8,497 nt of DNA from Actinomycetota bacterium (GTDB lineage: Bacteria; Actinomycetota; UBA4738; G016210805): assembly GCA_016210805.1 (NCBI GenBank), contig JACQTL010000135.1, positions 1-8,497 of the forward strand, given 5' to 3'. The notes beneath the pieces were generated by a model. That model worked only from the letters and a program-made list of their open reading frames with translations. It made no database searches and was not told the DNA's origin. Below, in pieces: positions 1 through 6,060 of this stretch. Both the position numbers and the translations under genes were made by a program. Every line of letters begins with the position of its first letter. Within the stretch, counting starts at the first letter, position 1.

Positions 1-658
1 CCCCAAGAGTCGCCGCCACGACCAGCGCCGCTCCCCCCAAGACCGCGATGATGCCGAGGCTCAGGCCACCCTCGTCGCCCCCGGGGACCACGGCGATGCT
101 GAACGTGATGGCGGCGCCGCCGCACACCCCGACGTCGTTGCAGTTGCTGGTGGACGCGCTCGCCGTGATCGCGCCAAGGGGGACGATCTGCCCCTCGGCG
201 GTCGGCGACGCGAACGCGTCCTCGGACGGGGGCGGGGGGAGCACGACCTCGGCGGTGAGGTTGAAGGGAAGCGTCGCCGTGTCCGGCCCCGCGAATCGTC
301 CGTCCTCCGGTGTGGGGTCCACCCAGCTCACCGTCTGGGACTCGATGCCGACGCCGGACAGCGACGCGCTCATCCCCAGGTTGGTGACCAGACCCTCCGG
401 GAGGGAGAACTGCATCTGGCCGGAGAACGCGACGGTGGCCCGATCCGAGACGACGCCGTCGTAGCCCTCCAGCGATGGCTGTCCCGCCGGCACCGGCTCG
501 ACCCCCGTCAGCGAGTAGGTCAGGACGTGGCCGTTCCCGGGCTCGATGGTTCCGCTGAACGGCTTGGCCGGCGGGGTCTGCGCCCCGGCCTGGGTCGTGG
601 CCAGCACGAGGCTGATCTCGAACGCCGTGACCGCCACGCGCCGCACCGCTGCTCGCAC
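1..658 (-). CDS. Unrecognised signal-peptide and membrane-anchored protein, 5' part only (runs off the left edge)
   Basis: The minus strand is open from 658 to the edge and gives 219 residues. The chosen start is GTG at 658-656. It opens an N-terminus like a signal peptide: basic residues 2-7 (RAAVRR), a hydrophobic stretch at about 8-22 broken by one Glu, and a plausible cleavage after AGA at about residue 26. A GAGG lies only 2 nt upstream, so the ribosome site is weak; GTGs at 646 and 637 are alternatives. Residues 30-140 are rich in Thr, Ser, Val and Gly, like an extracytoplasmic beta domain. A Pro-rich linker (VLPPPPSED, about 139-147) follows, then a second small segment with a close pair of cysteines, C173 and C179, that could form a disulfide. 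Residues 200-219 (SLGIIAVLGGAALVVAATLG) form a transmembrane helix, so the domain probably faces outward. The end of the gene is not visible. I recognise no family. Divergent to the NfeD-flotillin operon. Confidence 0.75.
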   Translation of the reverse strand, partial: MRAAVRRVAVTAFEISLVLATTQAGAQTPPAKPFSGTIEPGNGHVLTYSLTGVEPVPAGQPSLEGYDGVVSDRATVAFSGQMQFSLPEGLVTNLGMSASLSGVGIESQTVSWVDPTPEDGRFAGPDTATLPFNLTAEVVLPPPPSEDAFASPTAEGQIVPLGAITASASTSNCNDVGVCGGAAITFSIAVVPGGDEGGLSLGIIAVLGGAALVVAATLG

Positions 659-941
659 GGCCTCACAGTTGGATGGGAGCGCGCATCGGGTCAGGGCCGA
701 ACAGCCTCGCCAGCGCAGGACCCCAGGCCTCTCTGCGTGCTCGCGGGCTTCTGCCCTGACACCCCAGACCCCCCGAGCGTGGACGTGCCCGTTCACCTCT
801 CCGGGACAGGCCTCGGCTCGCGCCCTCCAAGGAGGATCTACTGAACGATGTCCTGGCCGGTGGGAGGCAGGCTGGGATCGGCTCCGCCGGCCTATCGCCC
901 CGGCGTTCCACACTGGATAATCGATGTCGAAGGGAGGGACG
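659..941. other. Divergent intergenic spacer between the secreted-protein gene and nfeD
   Basis: This 283-bp stretch should hold promoters for both flanking genes. I see one candidate -10 for the plus-strand operon (916-921) and no convincing promoter for the minus-strand gene. It also has an isolated strong Shine-Dalgarno-like sequence, AAGGAGG, at 829-835, with no normal gene start at the right distance. An 8-bp inverted repeat (GTCAGGGC at 690-697, GCCCTGAC at 753-760) has arms 55 bp apart and may be chance. Open frames across it have the Arg/Pro/Gly-rich composition of non-coding frames in GC-rich DNA, so I call no gene here. Confidence 0.6.
916..921 (+). promoter_or_regulatory. Candidate -10 element for the nfeD-flotillin operon
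   Basis: GATAAT differs from TATAAT at one position and stands out in very GC-rich surroundings. A transcript starting about 7 nt downstream would have a leader of about 14 nt containing the nfeD ribosome site. No good -35 hexamer is visible 16-18 nt upstream, so this rests on the -10 alone. Confidence 0.3.
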
Positions 942-1466
942 ATGGCGCTCGAGGCGGTCTACTGGGTCACGCTCGGGGTGGGGCTCGGCATCCTGGCCAT
1001 CTCGCTCCTGCTGGGCGACATCTTCGACTTCTTCGACGTGGACATCGGGGACACGGGGCTCCCGATCATCCCGGTGTTCTTCGCGGCCATGTCCGCCTTC
1101 GGGGCGGGCGGCCTCCTGGGCATCGAGCTGTTCGGGCTGGGGACCCGGGGATCGGTGGTCACCGGCCTCGGGGTGGGGCTCGGAGCGGGGGCGCTCACCG
1201 CGCTCCTGTTCGCCGCGCTCCGCCGCCAGGAGACCCACGAGGGCTTCGAGCTCTCCCACATGATCGGGGAGCGGGGCATGTGCACGCTCTCCCTGGGGCC
1301 CGGCCGGGTGGGCAAGGTCTCGGTCCACCACGCCGGCATGACCCGCTCGTTCCCGGCGACCAGCGACGAGACCATCGGCGCGGGGGAGGAGGTCGTCGTC
1401 CGGGACGTCGTCGGGGAGACCATGCGGGTCGCCCGCCCGGAGACGGCCGACACCCCCGGCTCCTAG
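942..1466 (+). CDS. nfeD: NfeD/YuaF-like membrane protein, flotillin partner
   Basis: The product is 174 residues. ATG 942 is chosen over the in-frame ATG at 924 because AGGGAGGG (931-938) sits just upstream of 942. Three membrane segments are visible, at about residues 5-25, 40-63 and 72-94. The loop between the first two is acidic and aromatic (DIFDFFDVD, 26-34). Residues 103-166 form a soluble C-terminal domain with the alternating Gly/Val pattern of the NfeD OB-fold (MIGERG, GRVGKVSV, GAGEEVVVRDV, RVARP). The N-terminal serine-protease domain of long NfeD proteins is absent, so this is the short type. In B. subtilis the comparable YuaF is encoded with the flotillin FloT and affects membrane organisation. 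The same pairing is seen here: the flotillin starts 17 bp after this stop, so the two are almost surely co-transcribed. Family assignment rests on topology, the OB-like domain and this context. Confidence 0.85.
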   Translation: MALEAVYWVTLGVGLGILAISLLLGDIFDFFDVDIGDTGLPIIPVFFAAMSAFGAGGLLGIELFGLGTRGSVVTGLGVGLGAGALTALLFAALRRQETHEGFELSHMIGERGMCTLSLGPGRVGKVSVHHAGMTRSFPATSDETIGAGEEVVVRDVVGETMRVARPETADTPGS

Positions 1467-1471
1467 CGCCC

Positions 1472-1478
1472 GAGGAGG
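1472..1478 (+). promoter_or_regulatory. Ribosome binding site deciding the flotillin start
   Basis: GAGGAGG lies 5 nt before ATG 1484, inside the short nfeD-flotillin gap. It fixes the start at 1484, although the same frame stays open back to ATG 848. The extra 212 residues of that longer reading would be the wrong frame of nfeD. Confidence 0.85.
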
Positions 1479-1483
1479 CGACC

Positions 1484-2944
1484 ATGACAGAGGTTCTCGG
1501 TCTTCCAGTCGTCATCGTGGCCCTGATCGCCCTGGGGGTCGTGGTGGTGGCGTTCGCGGCGAGCCGCTACAAGGTGGCCAAGCCGAACGAGGCCCTGATC
1601 GTCGCGGGGGCCCGCCGGGCGCCGGGCAACATCCGCGTGGTCGTGGGGGGCGGGACCCTGGTCTACCCGCTGGTCAACGTGGCCAAGCGGCTCTCCCTGG
1701 AGGTCCAGTCGATCGCCGTCGGGCTCCAGGGGGCCGTCTCCACCGAGGGGATCCCCGTGAACGTGGACGGCATCGTCAACGTGAAGATCGCCGACAACGA
1801 GAACGCGATCCGCCAGGCAGCCCAGAGGTTCCTGGATCGCCAGGAGCGCGTCCCCGAGATCGTCCGCAACGTGATGGAGGGGTCGCTGCGGACGATCATC
1901 GGCCAGATCACCGTGGTCCAGCTCATCAGGGACCGCGAGGTCTTCGCCGCCCGGGTCCAGGCCGTGGCCAGCGGCGACCTGGAGGGGACGGGCCTGGTCA
2001 TCGACGTCTTCACGATCCAGTCGATCACCGACCAGGAGAGCTACATCGACAACCTGGGCCGCAAGGCCGCCGCCGAGCTCCGGCGGGACGCCGAGATCGC
2101 CGAGGCCGACGCGGCCCGCCAGGCTCGCGAGAAGCAGGAGCTCGCCCGGCAGGCCATCCTCGACGCCGAGAAGGTCACCAAGCTCAAGGAGCAGGCCATC
2201 CGGCAGGAGATCGCGGCCGCCGAGGCCCGGGCCGACCAGTCCAAGCCCCTGTCCGACGCCGAGGCCCGCCGGGAGGTCGTCCTGAAGGAGACCGAGGTGG
2301 CCGACCTCCTGGCCAAGCGGCGGGACAAGGAGCTCGACGCCGAGATCCGGCGGACGGCCGACGCCCAGCGGTACGCCACGGAGCAGCAGGCCGAGGCCCA
2401 GAGGTACTCCGCCGTGGCCGGGGCCGAGGCCAGGGCCCAGTCGGCCAGGGTCGAGGCCCAGGCGGCCAGGGACCGGCGCCTGCTGGAGGCCGAGGCCGAG
2501 AGGGCGAACCTCGAGGCCGTGGCCACCGGCCACGCGTACGAGGAGCGCGAGGTCGGGAAGGCCAGGGCGGAGGCCACCCTCGCCGTGGGAGAGGCCGAGG
2601 CCGAGGCCATGGCCAAGAAGGCCGACGCCTACCGACAGTACGAGGAGGCCGCCACCCTGGACCTGCTCGTGTCCAGGCTCCCCGAGGTGGCCAGGGCCAT
2701 CGCCGAGCCGATCGGGAACGTGAAGGACATCACGATCATCGACACGCAGGGGGCCAGCAAGCTCACGCAGGTGTCGGCGAACACCCTGCGCCAGCTCGAC
2801 GCGGTGATCGAGTCCTTCACCGGCGTGAGCCTCTCGGAGATGATCCGGCGCCGGCTGGAGAACGGTGGCGGCCGGCGGGAGGAGCCGCCCGCGCCTCGCC
2901 GCCGCGGCCGGGGAGCCGGCGCGGAGGAGCCGTCGGAGGGCTGA
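1484..2944 (+). CDS. floT: Flotillin (SPFH-domain membrane scaffold protein)
   Basis: The product is 486 residues, close to the roughly 500 of B. subtilis FloT. Residues 6-26 are one hydrophobic membrane-insertion segment (VVIVALIALGVVVVAF inside it). The SPFH domain follows at about 28-200, with flotillin-like stretches YKVAKPNEALIV, GGGTLVYPLV, IPVNVDGIVNVKI and EGSLRTIIGQ. Residues 195-385 are an Ala/Glu/Arg-rich helical coiled coil with many EA dipeptides (AEAEA, 371-375), the flotillin hallmark. A conserved-looking segment at about 387-458 (LDLLVSRLPEVARAIAEPI, SFTGVSLSEMI) resembles the oligomerisation region. Residues 459-486 form a Gly/Arg/Pro/Glu tail, probably disordered. Flotillins assemble at the inner face of the membrane into scaffolds of functional microdomains and affect fluidity and the assembly of other membrane complexes. 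Second gene of the operon with nfeD. The floT symbol reflects size and the NfeD partner; strict orthology is not shown. Confidence 0.93.
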   Translation: MTEVLGLPVVIVALIALGVVVVAFAASRYKVAKPNEALIVAGARRAPGNIRVVVGGGTLVYPLVNVAKRLSLEVQSIAVGLQGAVSTEGIPVNVDGIVNVKIADNENAIRQAAQRFLDRQERVPEIVRNVMEGSLRTIIGQITVVQLIRDREVFAARVQAVASGDLEGTGLVIDVFTIQSITDQESYIDNLGRKAAAELRRDAEIAEADAARQAREKQELARQAILDAEKVTKLKEQAIRQEIAAAEARADQSKPLSDAEARREVVLKETEVADLLAKRRDKELDAEIRRTADAQRYATEQQAEAQRYSAVAGAEARAQSARVEAQAARDRRLLEAEAERANLEAVATGHAYEEREVGKARAEATLAVGEAEAEAMAKKADAYRQYEEAATLDLLVSRLPEVARAIAEPIGNVKDITIIDTQGASKLTQVSANTLRQLDAVIESFTGVSLSEMIRRRLENGGGRREEPPAPRRRGRGAGAEEPSEG

Positions 2945-2974
2945 GGCCCTCGCTCAGGTCGGGACCGGGTCCCG
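2936..2974. terminator. Tandem hairpins at the flotillin/CapA convergent junction, possible bidirectional terminator
   Basis: Two small perfect hairpins flank the 9-bp gap between the converging stops. The first is GAGGGC (2936-2941), loop TGAG, GCCCTC (2946-2951), and spans the flotillin stop. The second pairs CGGGAC (2960-2965) with GTCCCG (2969-2974) around a 3-nt loop, within the last CapA codons. Neither has a T-run. Short GC hairpins are common by chance at this composition, so only their position supports a terminator role. Confidence 0.35.
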
Positions 2975-4273
2975 GGGGATCCGGTCCGGGATCACGCCGA
3001 GGGTGTTCGCGCCCAGGAGGTTCAGGGCCCGCACGGTCCGGTTCCACGACGCGCCGAGGAGGGCCCGGAGGGCGGCGGGGACGTCCTTGCGGTCGAGCAG
3101 GCGGGCCACGGGGAGGATCCTCCACGTCGTGCCCTGCTCGACCCACGTCGGGGTGTAGCGGACCCGGGTGACCCGGAACCGCTTCCCCCGCTCGGCGACC
3201 TCCAGGTGGACGATGACGCCGTCCTGGACGGCCGCCGTGCACCCGTCGCAGGACGAGGTCATGTTGGACAGCAGGTTGCCCAGGCCGAACACGACGTACT
3301 TCTTCCCGACGACCTGGACCGGCTGCACGACGTGGGCGTGGTGGCCGAGGATCAGGTCGACGGCCGGCGACCGGGTCAGGGCGTCGGCCACCCGCCGCTG
3401 CTCAGCGGTGGGGGCGGTCACGTACTGGGTCCCCCAGTGCAGCGAGACCACCACGAACTCGGCCCCCGCCTCCCGGGCCCGCCTCGCGTCGGCCACGATC
3501 CGCTCCGGGTCGATCCCGTTGACCACCCATGGCGTGTCGGCCGGGGGCACGAACCCGTTGAACCCGTAGGCGTACGAGAGCTGGGCCACCGTGACCCCCT
3601 GGACCTCCAGGAGGGTCGGCCTCCGCGACTCCTTCCGGGTCCGGGCCGTGCCGGCGTGGGCCACCCCCGCCTCGTCCAGCGCCCCGAGCGTCGCCGAGAT
3701 CCCCGCCACGCCCCGATCGAGTGAGTGGTTCGAGGCGGTGGAGCAGGTGTCGTACCCCGTCCAGGCGATGGCCTCGACGACCTCGGCCGGGACGTTGAAG
3801 ACCGGGAAGCTGGACAGGGCGGCGTGGTCCGGCGTGACCGGCGTCTCCAGGTGGCACACGGCCAGGTCCGCGGACAGGATCAGGGGACGGATCGGGCGGA
3901 ACATGGGACGGAAGTCGAAGGCCACGCCGGACCCGGCGCCGTACCGGGCGGCCTGCTGCCAGACCGAGGCGTGGATCAGGATGTCGCCCGTCGCGGCGAT
4001 CGTGAACCGCCTGGCCTTTGGATCGGGGGCCTCGGCCTCCTCGACGGGCTCCTCCGGAGAGGGCTCGGCGGTGGGTGAGGGCGGACCGGACGGCGACGGG
4101 TCCGTGGCCGGCTCCACGGCCGCCGCGGGCGACGGGTCGCTCCGCCCGCCGGCCCTCCCCAGGTACCAGCCGGCGCCGGCCGCCAGGGCGGCGGCCGCGG
4201 CCAGCAGGACGAGAGCCAGCCGGAGGCCGAACCCGCTCCGGCTCGATCCACCCCGATGTCGTCCCCCTGCCAC
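2954..4273 (-). CDS. Membrane-anchored CapA-family protein (PGA_cap metallophosphatase-like fold)
   Basis: The product is 439 residues from GTG 4273, which has GGGAGGAG 9 nt upstream. ATG 4363 would add 30 Arg/Pro-rich residues of doubtful coding character. Residues 1-16 are basic and cytoplasmic, 17-38 form a membrane helix, and 44-85 form a Pro/Ser/Glu linker that would span the cell wall. The catalytic-type domain starts at about 89. It shows the CapA/PgsA motifs in order: GDILIH (96-101), HLETPV (141-146), NHSLDRG (182-188), SLHWG (277-281), GHHAHVVQPV (310-319) and FGLGNLLSN (329-337). These His, Asp and Asn positions match the calcineurin-like metal-site pattern of the family. A CDGC cysteine pair lies at 342-345. 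Family members include the poly-gamma-glutamate capsule protein CapA/PgsA, but most have no known substrate. No capB, capC or other capsule gene is in the window, so capsule synthesis should not be assumed. It lies 177 bp downstream of hutH on the same strand. Confidence 0.9.
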   Translation of the reverse strand: MAGGRHRGGSSRSGFGLRLALVLLAAAAALAAGAGWYLGRAGGRSDPSPAAAVEPATDPSPSGPPSPTAEPSPEEPVEEAEAPDPKARRFTIAATGDILIHASVWQQAARYGAGSGVAFDFRPMFRPIRPLILSADLAVCHLETPVTPDHAALSSFPVFNVPAEVVEAIAWTGYDTCSTASNHSLDRGVAGISATLGALDEAGVAHAGTARTRKESRRPTLLEVQGVTVAQLSYAYGFNGFVPPADTPWVVNGIDPERIVADARRAREAGAEFVVVSLHWGTQYVTAPTAEQRRVADALTRSPAVDLILGHHAHVVQPVQVVGKKYVVFGLGNLLSNMTSSCDGCTAAVQDGVIVHLEVAERGKRFRVTRVRYTPTWVEQGTTWRILPVARLLDRKDVPAALRALLGASWNRTVRALNLLGANTLGVIPDRIPRDPVPT

Positions 4274-4282
4274 CCGCGCGCA

Positions 4283-4290
4283 CTCCTCCC
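4283..4290 (-). promoter_or_regulatory. Ribosome binding site deciding the CapA-family start
   Basis: Read on the minus strand, GGGAGGAG ends 9 nt before the GTG at 4273-4271. No comparable site was found for the upstream in-frame ATG at 4363, which instead begins inside a strong hairpin. This supports the shorter protein, whose membrane helix then begins at about residue 17. Confidence 0.7.
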
Positions 4291-4346
4291 GCGGCCGGGC
4301 CGCCGTTCCCCGGCGAGCACGAGGGCACCCAGCGGCTGGGAAGGGG

Positions 4347-4385
4347 CCCGGCCCCGGCCGCACCGGGGGCCCGGCCGGGGTCGGG
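4347..4385 (-). other. Strong hairpin in the leader of the CapA-family gene
   Basis: Positions 4347-4360 and 4372-4385 are complementary over 14 positions with one exception (4351/4381), around an 11-nt loop (4361-4371). The inner nine pairs, CCCCGGCCG with CGGCCGGGG, are perfect. The exception is a G-T wobble when transcribed in the plus direction and a C-A mismatch in the minus direction, the direction of the flanking genes. No T-run follows. It could be a second terminator for hutH, a leader structure of the CapA-family mRNA, or both. Confidence 0.45.
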
Positions 4386-4388
4386 AGC

Positions 4389-4394
4389 AGTCTA
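4389..4394 (-). promoter_or_regulatory. Candidate -10 element for the CapA-family gene
   Basis: Read on the minus strand this is TAGACT, which fits the actinobacterial TANNNT -10 pattern. Transcription would start at about 4382, giving a leader of roughly 109 nt with the 4347-4385 hairpin at its 5' end. No clear -35 hexamer is present at 16-18 nt. The signal is weak, but a separate promoter here fits the terminator-like hairpin that follows hutH. Confidence 0.3.
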
Positions 4395-4428
4395 GCCCGC
4401 CCCGCCCCCCTTCACCCCCAACCCGGAG

Positions 4429-4446
4429 GAAACCGACGGGTCGGTC
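4429..4446 (-). terminator. Terminator-like hairpin just after hutH
   Basis: On the minus strand, five nt after the hutH stop, ACCGAC pairs with GTCGGT (4432-4445). At the base of the stem there is one further G-T pair, and it is followed by TTTCC. The stem with a short T-run right after the stop fits a weak intrinsic terminator. The stem is short and the T-run imperfect, so termination may be partial. Confidence 0.45.
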
Positions 4447-4450
4447 ACGG

Positions 4451-5983
4451 TCACACCAGCGGGCCGAGCTCCTCCTCCACCGCGGCAAGGAGGCGGCCGC
4501 CGCGGACCAGCTCCACCGCGGCCGCGACGTCGTGGCGGATCTCCCGGTCGGCCTCCAGGAACGGGACCACCTCCCGGACGGCCCGGTGGGCCGCGCCCAC
4601 CCCCGGGGCCGGGGAGAGCGGCCCGCGCAGGTCGATCCCCTGGGCCGCGCCGAGCACCTCGAGGGCCACGACGACCTCGGCGGCGTCCACGCACGCCCGG
4701 GCGTGCCGGGCGGAGGTCATCCCCATGCTCACGTGATCCTCCTGGCCCGCCGAGGAGGGGATCGAGTCGATCGACGCCGGGTGGGCCATGGCCTTGCTCT
4801 CGGAGACCAGCGAGGCCGCGGTGTACTGGGCCAGCATGAAGCCGGAGTTCAGCCCGCTCTCCTTGACCAGGAACGCCGGGAGGCCGTTGGACAGGTTGGG
4901 GTCGAGCAGGCGGAACAGCCTCCGCTCCGAGATGCCGGCCAGTCCGACGATCCCCAGGGCCAGGGCGTCGAGGGCCACGGCCACCGGCTGCCCGTGGAAG
5001 TTCCCCCCGGACAGGATCTCGCCGTCCTGCTCGATCACCACGGGGTTGTCGGAGACCGACCCGGCCTCGATCTCAAGGACGGCCAGGCAGTGGCCGAGCA
5101 CGTCGCGGGCGGCGCCGTGGACCTGGGGGGCGCACCTCAGCGAGTAGGCGTCCTGGACCAGGTGGGGGGAGTCGCGGTGGGAGGCCAGGATGGCGCTCCC
5201 CTCGAGGAGGCGCCGGAGGTTCTCCGCCGAAGCGGTCTGCCCCGGGTGGGGCCGGAGCGACTGCAGCCGTGCGTCGAAGGAGCGGTCGGTGCCGAGCGCC
5301 GCCTCCACGGTCATCGCCGCGGCCACGTCGGCCGCTCGGACCAGGCGCCGGGCCCGCTCCGCGGCCAGGATCCCCACGGCCAGCATCCCCTGGGTCCCGT
5401 TCACGAGGGCCAGACCCTCCTTGGCCTCCAGCACGAGCGGCTCCAAGCCGGCCTCCGCGAGGGCCTGGGCGGCCGGCCGGGTCCCGGAGCCCCCGGGGTC
5501 CAGCACCTCGCCGAGGCCGAGGAGCGGGAGGGCCAGGTGGGCGAGGGGGGCCAGGTCCCCGGACGCGCCCAGCGAGCCCTGCTCCGGGACGGCGGGGACC
5601 AGGTCCCGGTTCAGCATGTCCGCCATCCGCTCGGCCAGCTCCACCCGGACCCCGGAGTACCCCAGGGCCAGGACCTGGGCCCTGAGGAGGAGCATGGCCC
5701 GGGCCTCCCTGCGGGACAGGAGCGGCCCGACGGCGGTGGCGTGGGACCGCACGATCGCCGACTGGAGGGCGGCGGCCTGCTCGGGGGAGATCCGGACGCC
5801 GGCCAGGCTGCCGAACCCGGTGGTCACGCCGTAGACCGTCTCGCCCGCGGCGACCTTGCGCTCGACCAGCTCGCGGGAGGCCCGCATCCGCCCGGCGGCC
5901 TCCACCGCGAGGGCCACCCGCGCGCCGTCCGCCACGGCCACGACGTCGTCGAGCAGGAGCGGCGTGCCGATGCCGACCGACAT
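4451..5983 (-). CDS. hutH: Histidine ammonia-lyase
   Basis: HutH removes ammonia from L-histidine to give trans-urocanate, the first step of histidine degradation, in the cytoplasm. The 510-residue length is exactly in the family range. The Ala-Ser-Gly that forms the MIO electrophile is at 140-142 in GSLGASGDLAPLAH. Other active-site positions known from the P. putida enzyme are present: Y51 in YGVTTGFG, H81, N195 and Q198 in NGTQ, Y280, R283, N313 in SDNP, F329 in GGNFHG, and E415 in GQEDH. Nothing needed for catalysis appears missing. Phenylalanine and tyrosine lyases share the fold, but H81 and E415 plus the neighbouring urocanase point to histidine. The start is ATG 5983: an in-frame TAG lies 12 nt upstream and there is no Shine-Dalgarno, which fits a leaderless mRNA. 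It is divergent from the amidohydrolase across 77 bp. Confidence 0.97.
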   Translation of the reverse strand: MSVGIGTPLLLDDVVAVADGARVALAVEAAGRMRASRELVERKVAAGETVYGVTTGFGSLAGVRISPEQAAALQSAIVRSHATAVGPLLSRREARAMLLLRAQVLALGYSGVRVELAERMADMLNRDLVPAVPEQGSLGASGDLAPLAHLALPLLGLGEVLDPGGSGTRPAAQALAEAGLEPLVLEAKEGLALVNGTQGMLAVGILAAERARRLVRAADVAAAMTVEAALGTDRSFDARLQSLRPHPGQTASAENLRRLLEGSAILASHRDSPHLVQDAYSLRCAPQVHGAARDVLGHCLAVLEIEAGSVSDNPVVIEQDGEILSGGNFHGQPVAVALDALALGIVGLAGISERRLFRLLDPNLSNGLPAFLVKESGLNSGFMLAQYTAASLVSESKAMAHPASIDSIPSSAGQEDHVSMGMTSARHARACVDAAEVVVALEVLGAAQGIDLRGPLSPAPGVGAAHRAVREVVPFLEADREIRHDVAAAVELVRGGRLLAAVEEELGPLV

Positions 5984-5989
5984 GCCGCG

Positions 5990-6018
5990 AGGCTAGGGCC
6001 CCCGAAGACCGCCAGCAA
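5990..6018 (-). promoter_or_regulatory. Leaderless promoter of hutH
   Basis: Read on the minus strand: TTGCTG at 6018-6013 (-35, sharing TTG with TTGACA), 17 nt, TAGCCT at 5995-5990 (-10, TANNNT), then 6 nt to the A of the hutH ATG at 5983. This is the spacing expected if transcription starts on the first base of the start codon, as is common in actinobacteria. The lack of a ribosome site before hutH agrees. The start point itself is inferred. Confidence 0.55.
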
Positions 6019-6038
6019 GCCGGCCCACGGACGCCGGC
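6019..6038. repeat. Paired GCCGGC palindromes in the hutH/amidohydrolase spacer, possible operator
   Basis: GCCGGC occurs at 6019-6024 and 6033-6038, separated by 8 bp. Each is its own reverse complement, so the pair can act as direct or inverted repeats. They lie immediately upstream of the proposed hutH -35 and before the divergent amidohydrolase start, where a shared regulator could bind. Such hexamers are frequent in GC-rich DNA, so this is only a candidate. Confidence 0.2.
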
Positions 6039-6060
6039 GGGGCGTGATAGGAACGGGACC

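Noticed and set aside
48..464. 138-residue open frame on the plus strand at the left end
   Set aside because: The opposite strand encodes a better protein there, with signal peptide, linker and transmembrane helix; this frame is its shadow.
690..760. 8-bp inverted repeat GTCAGGGC / GCCCTGAC
   Set aside because: The arms are 55 bp apart with no supporting structure, and a match of this length is easily expected by chance.
848..1483. In-frame upstream extension of the flotillin from ATG 848, giving 698 residues
   Set aside because: The added 212 residues are His/Arg/Gly/Pro-rich and overlap the convincing nfeD frame. ATG 1484 has GAGGAGG at good spacing and starts a normal flotillin N-terminus.
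1463..2533. 356-residue Gly/Leu/Asp-rich open frame on the minus strand opposite the flotillin
   Set aside because: Its repetitive look is the mirror of the flotillin's GAG-GCC coiled-coil codons; there is no domain or convincing start.
2084..2620. Repeated GAGGCC-type units as a possible DNA repeat array
   Set aside because: They are explained by Glu-Ala dipeptides of the flotillin coiled coil written with preferred codons; spacing is irregular.
4274..4363. Longer CapA-family start at ATG 4363
   Set aside because: It adds 30 Arg/Pro/Gly residues, begins within a hairpin and lacks a ribosome site, while GTG 4273 has GGGAGGAG 9 nt upstream.
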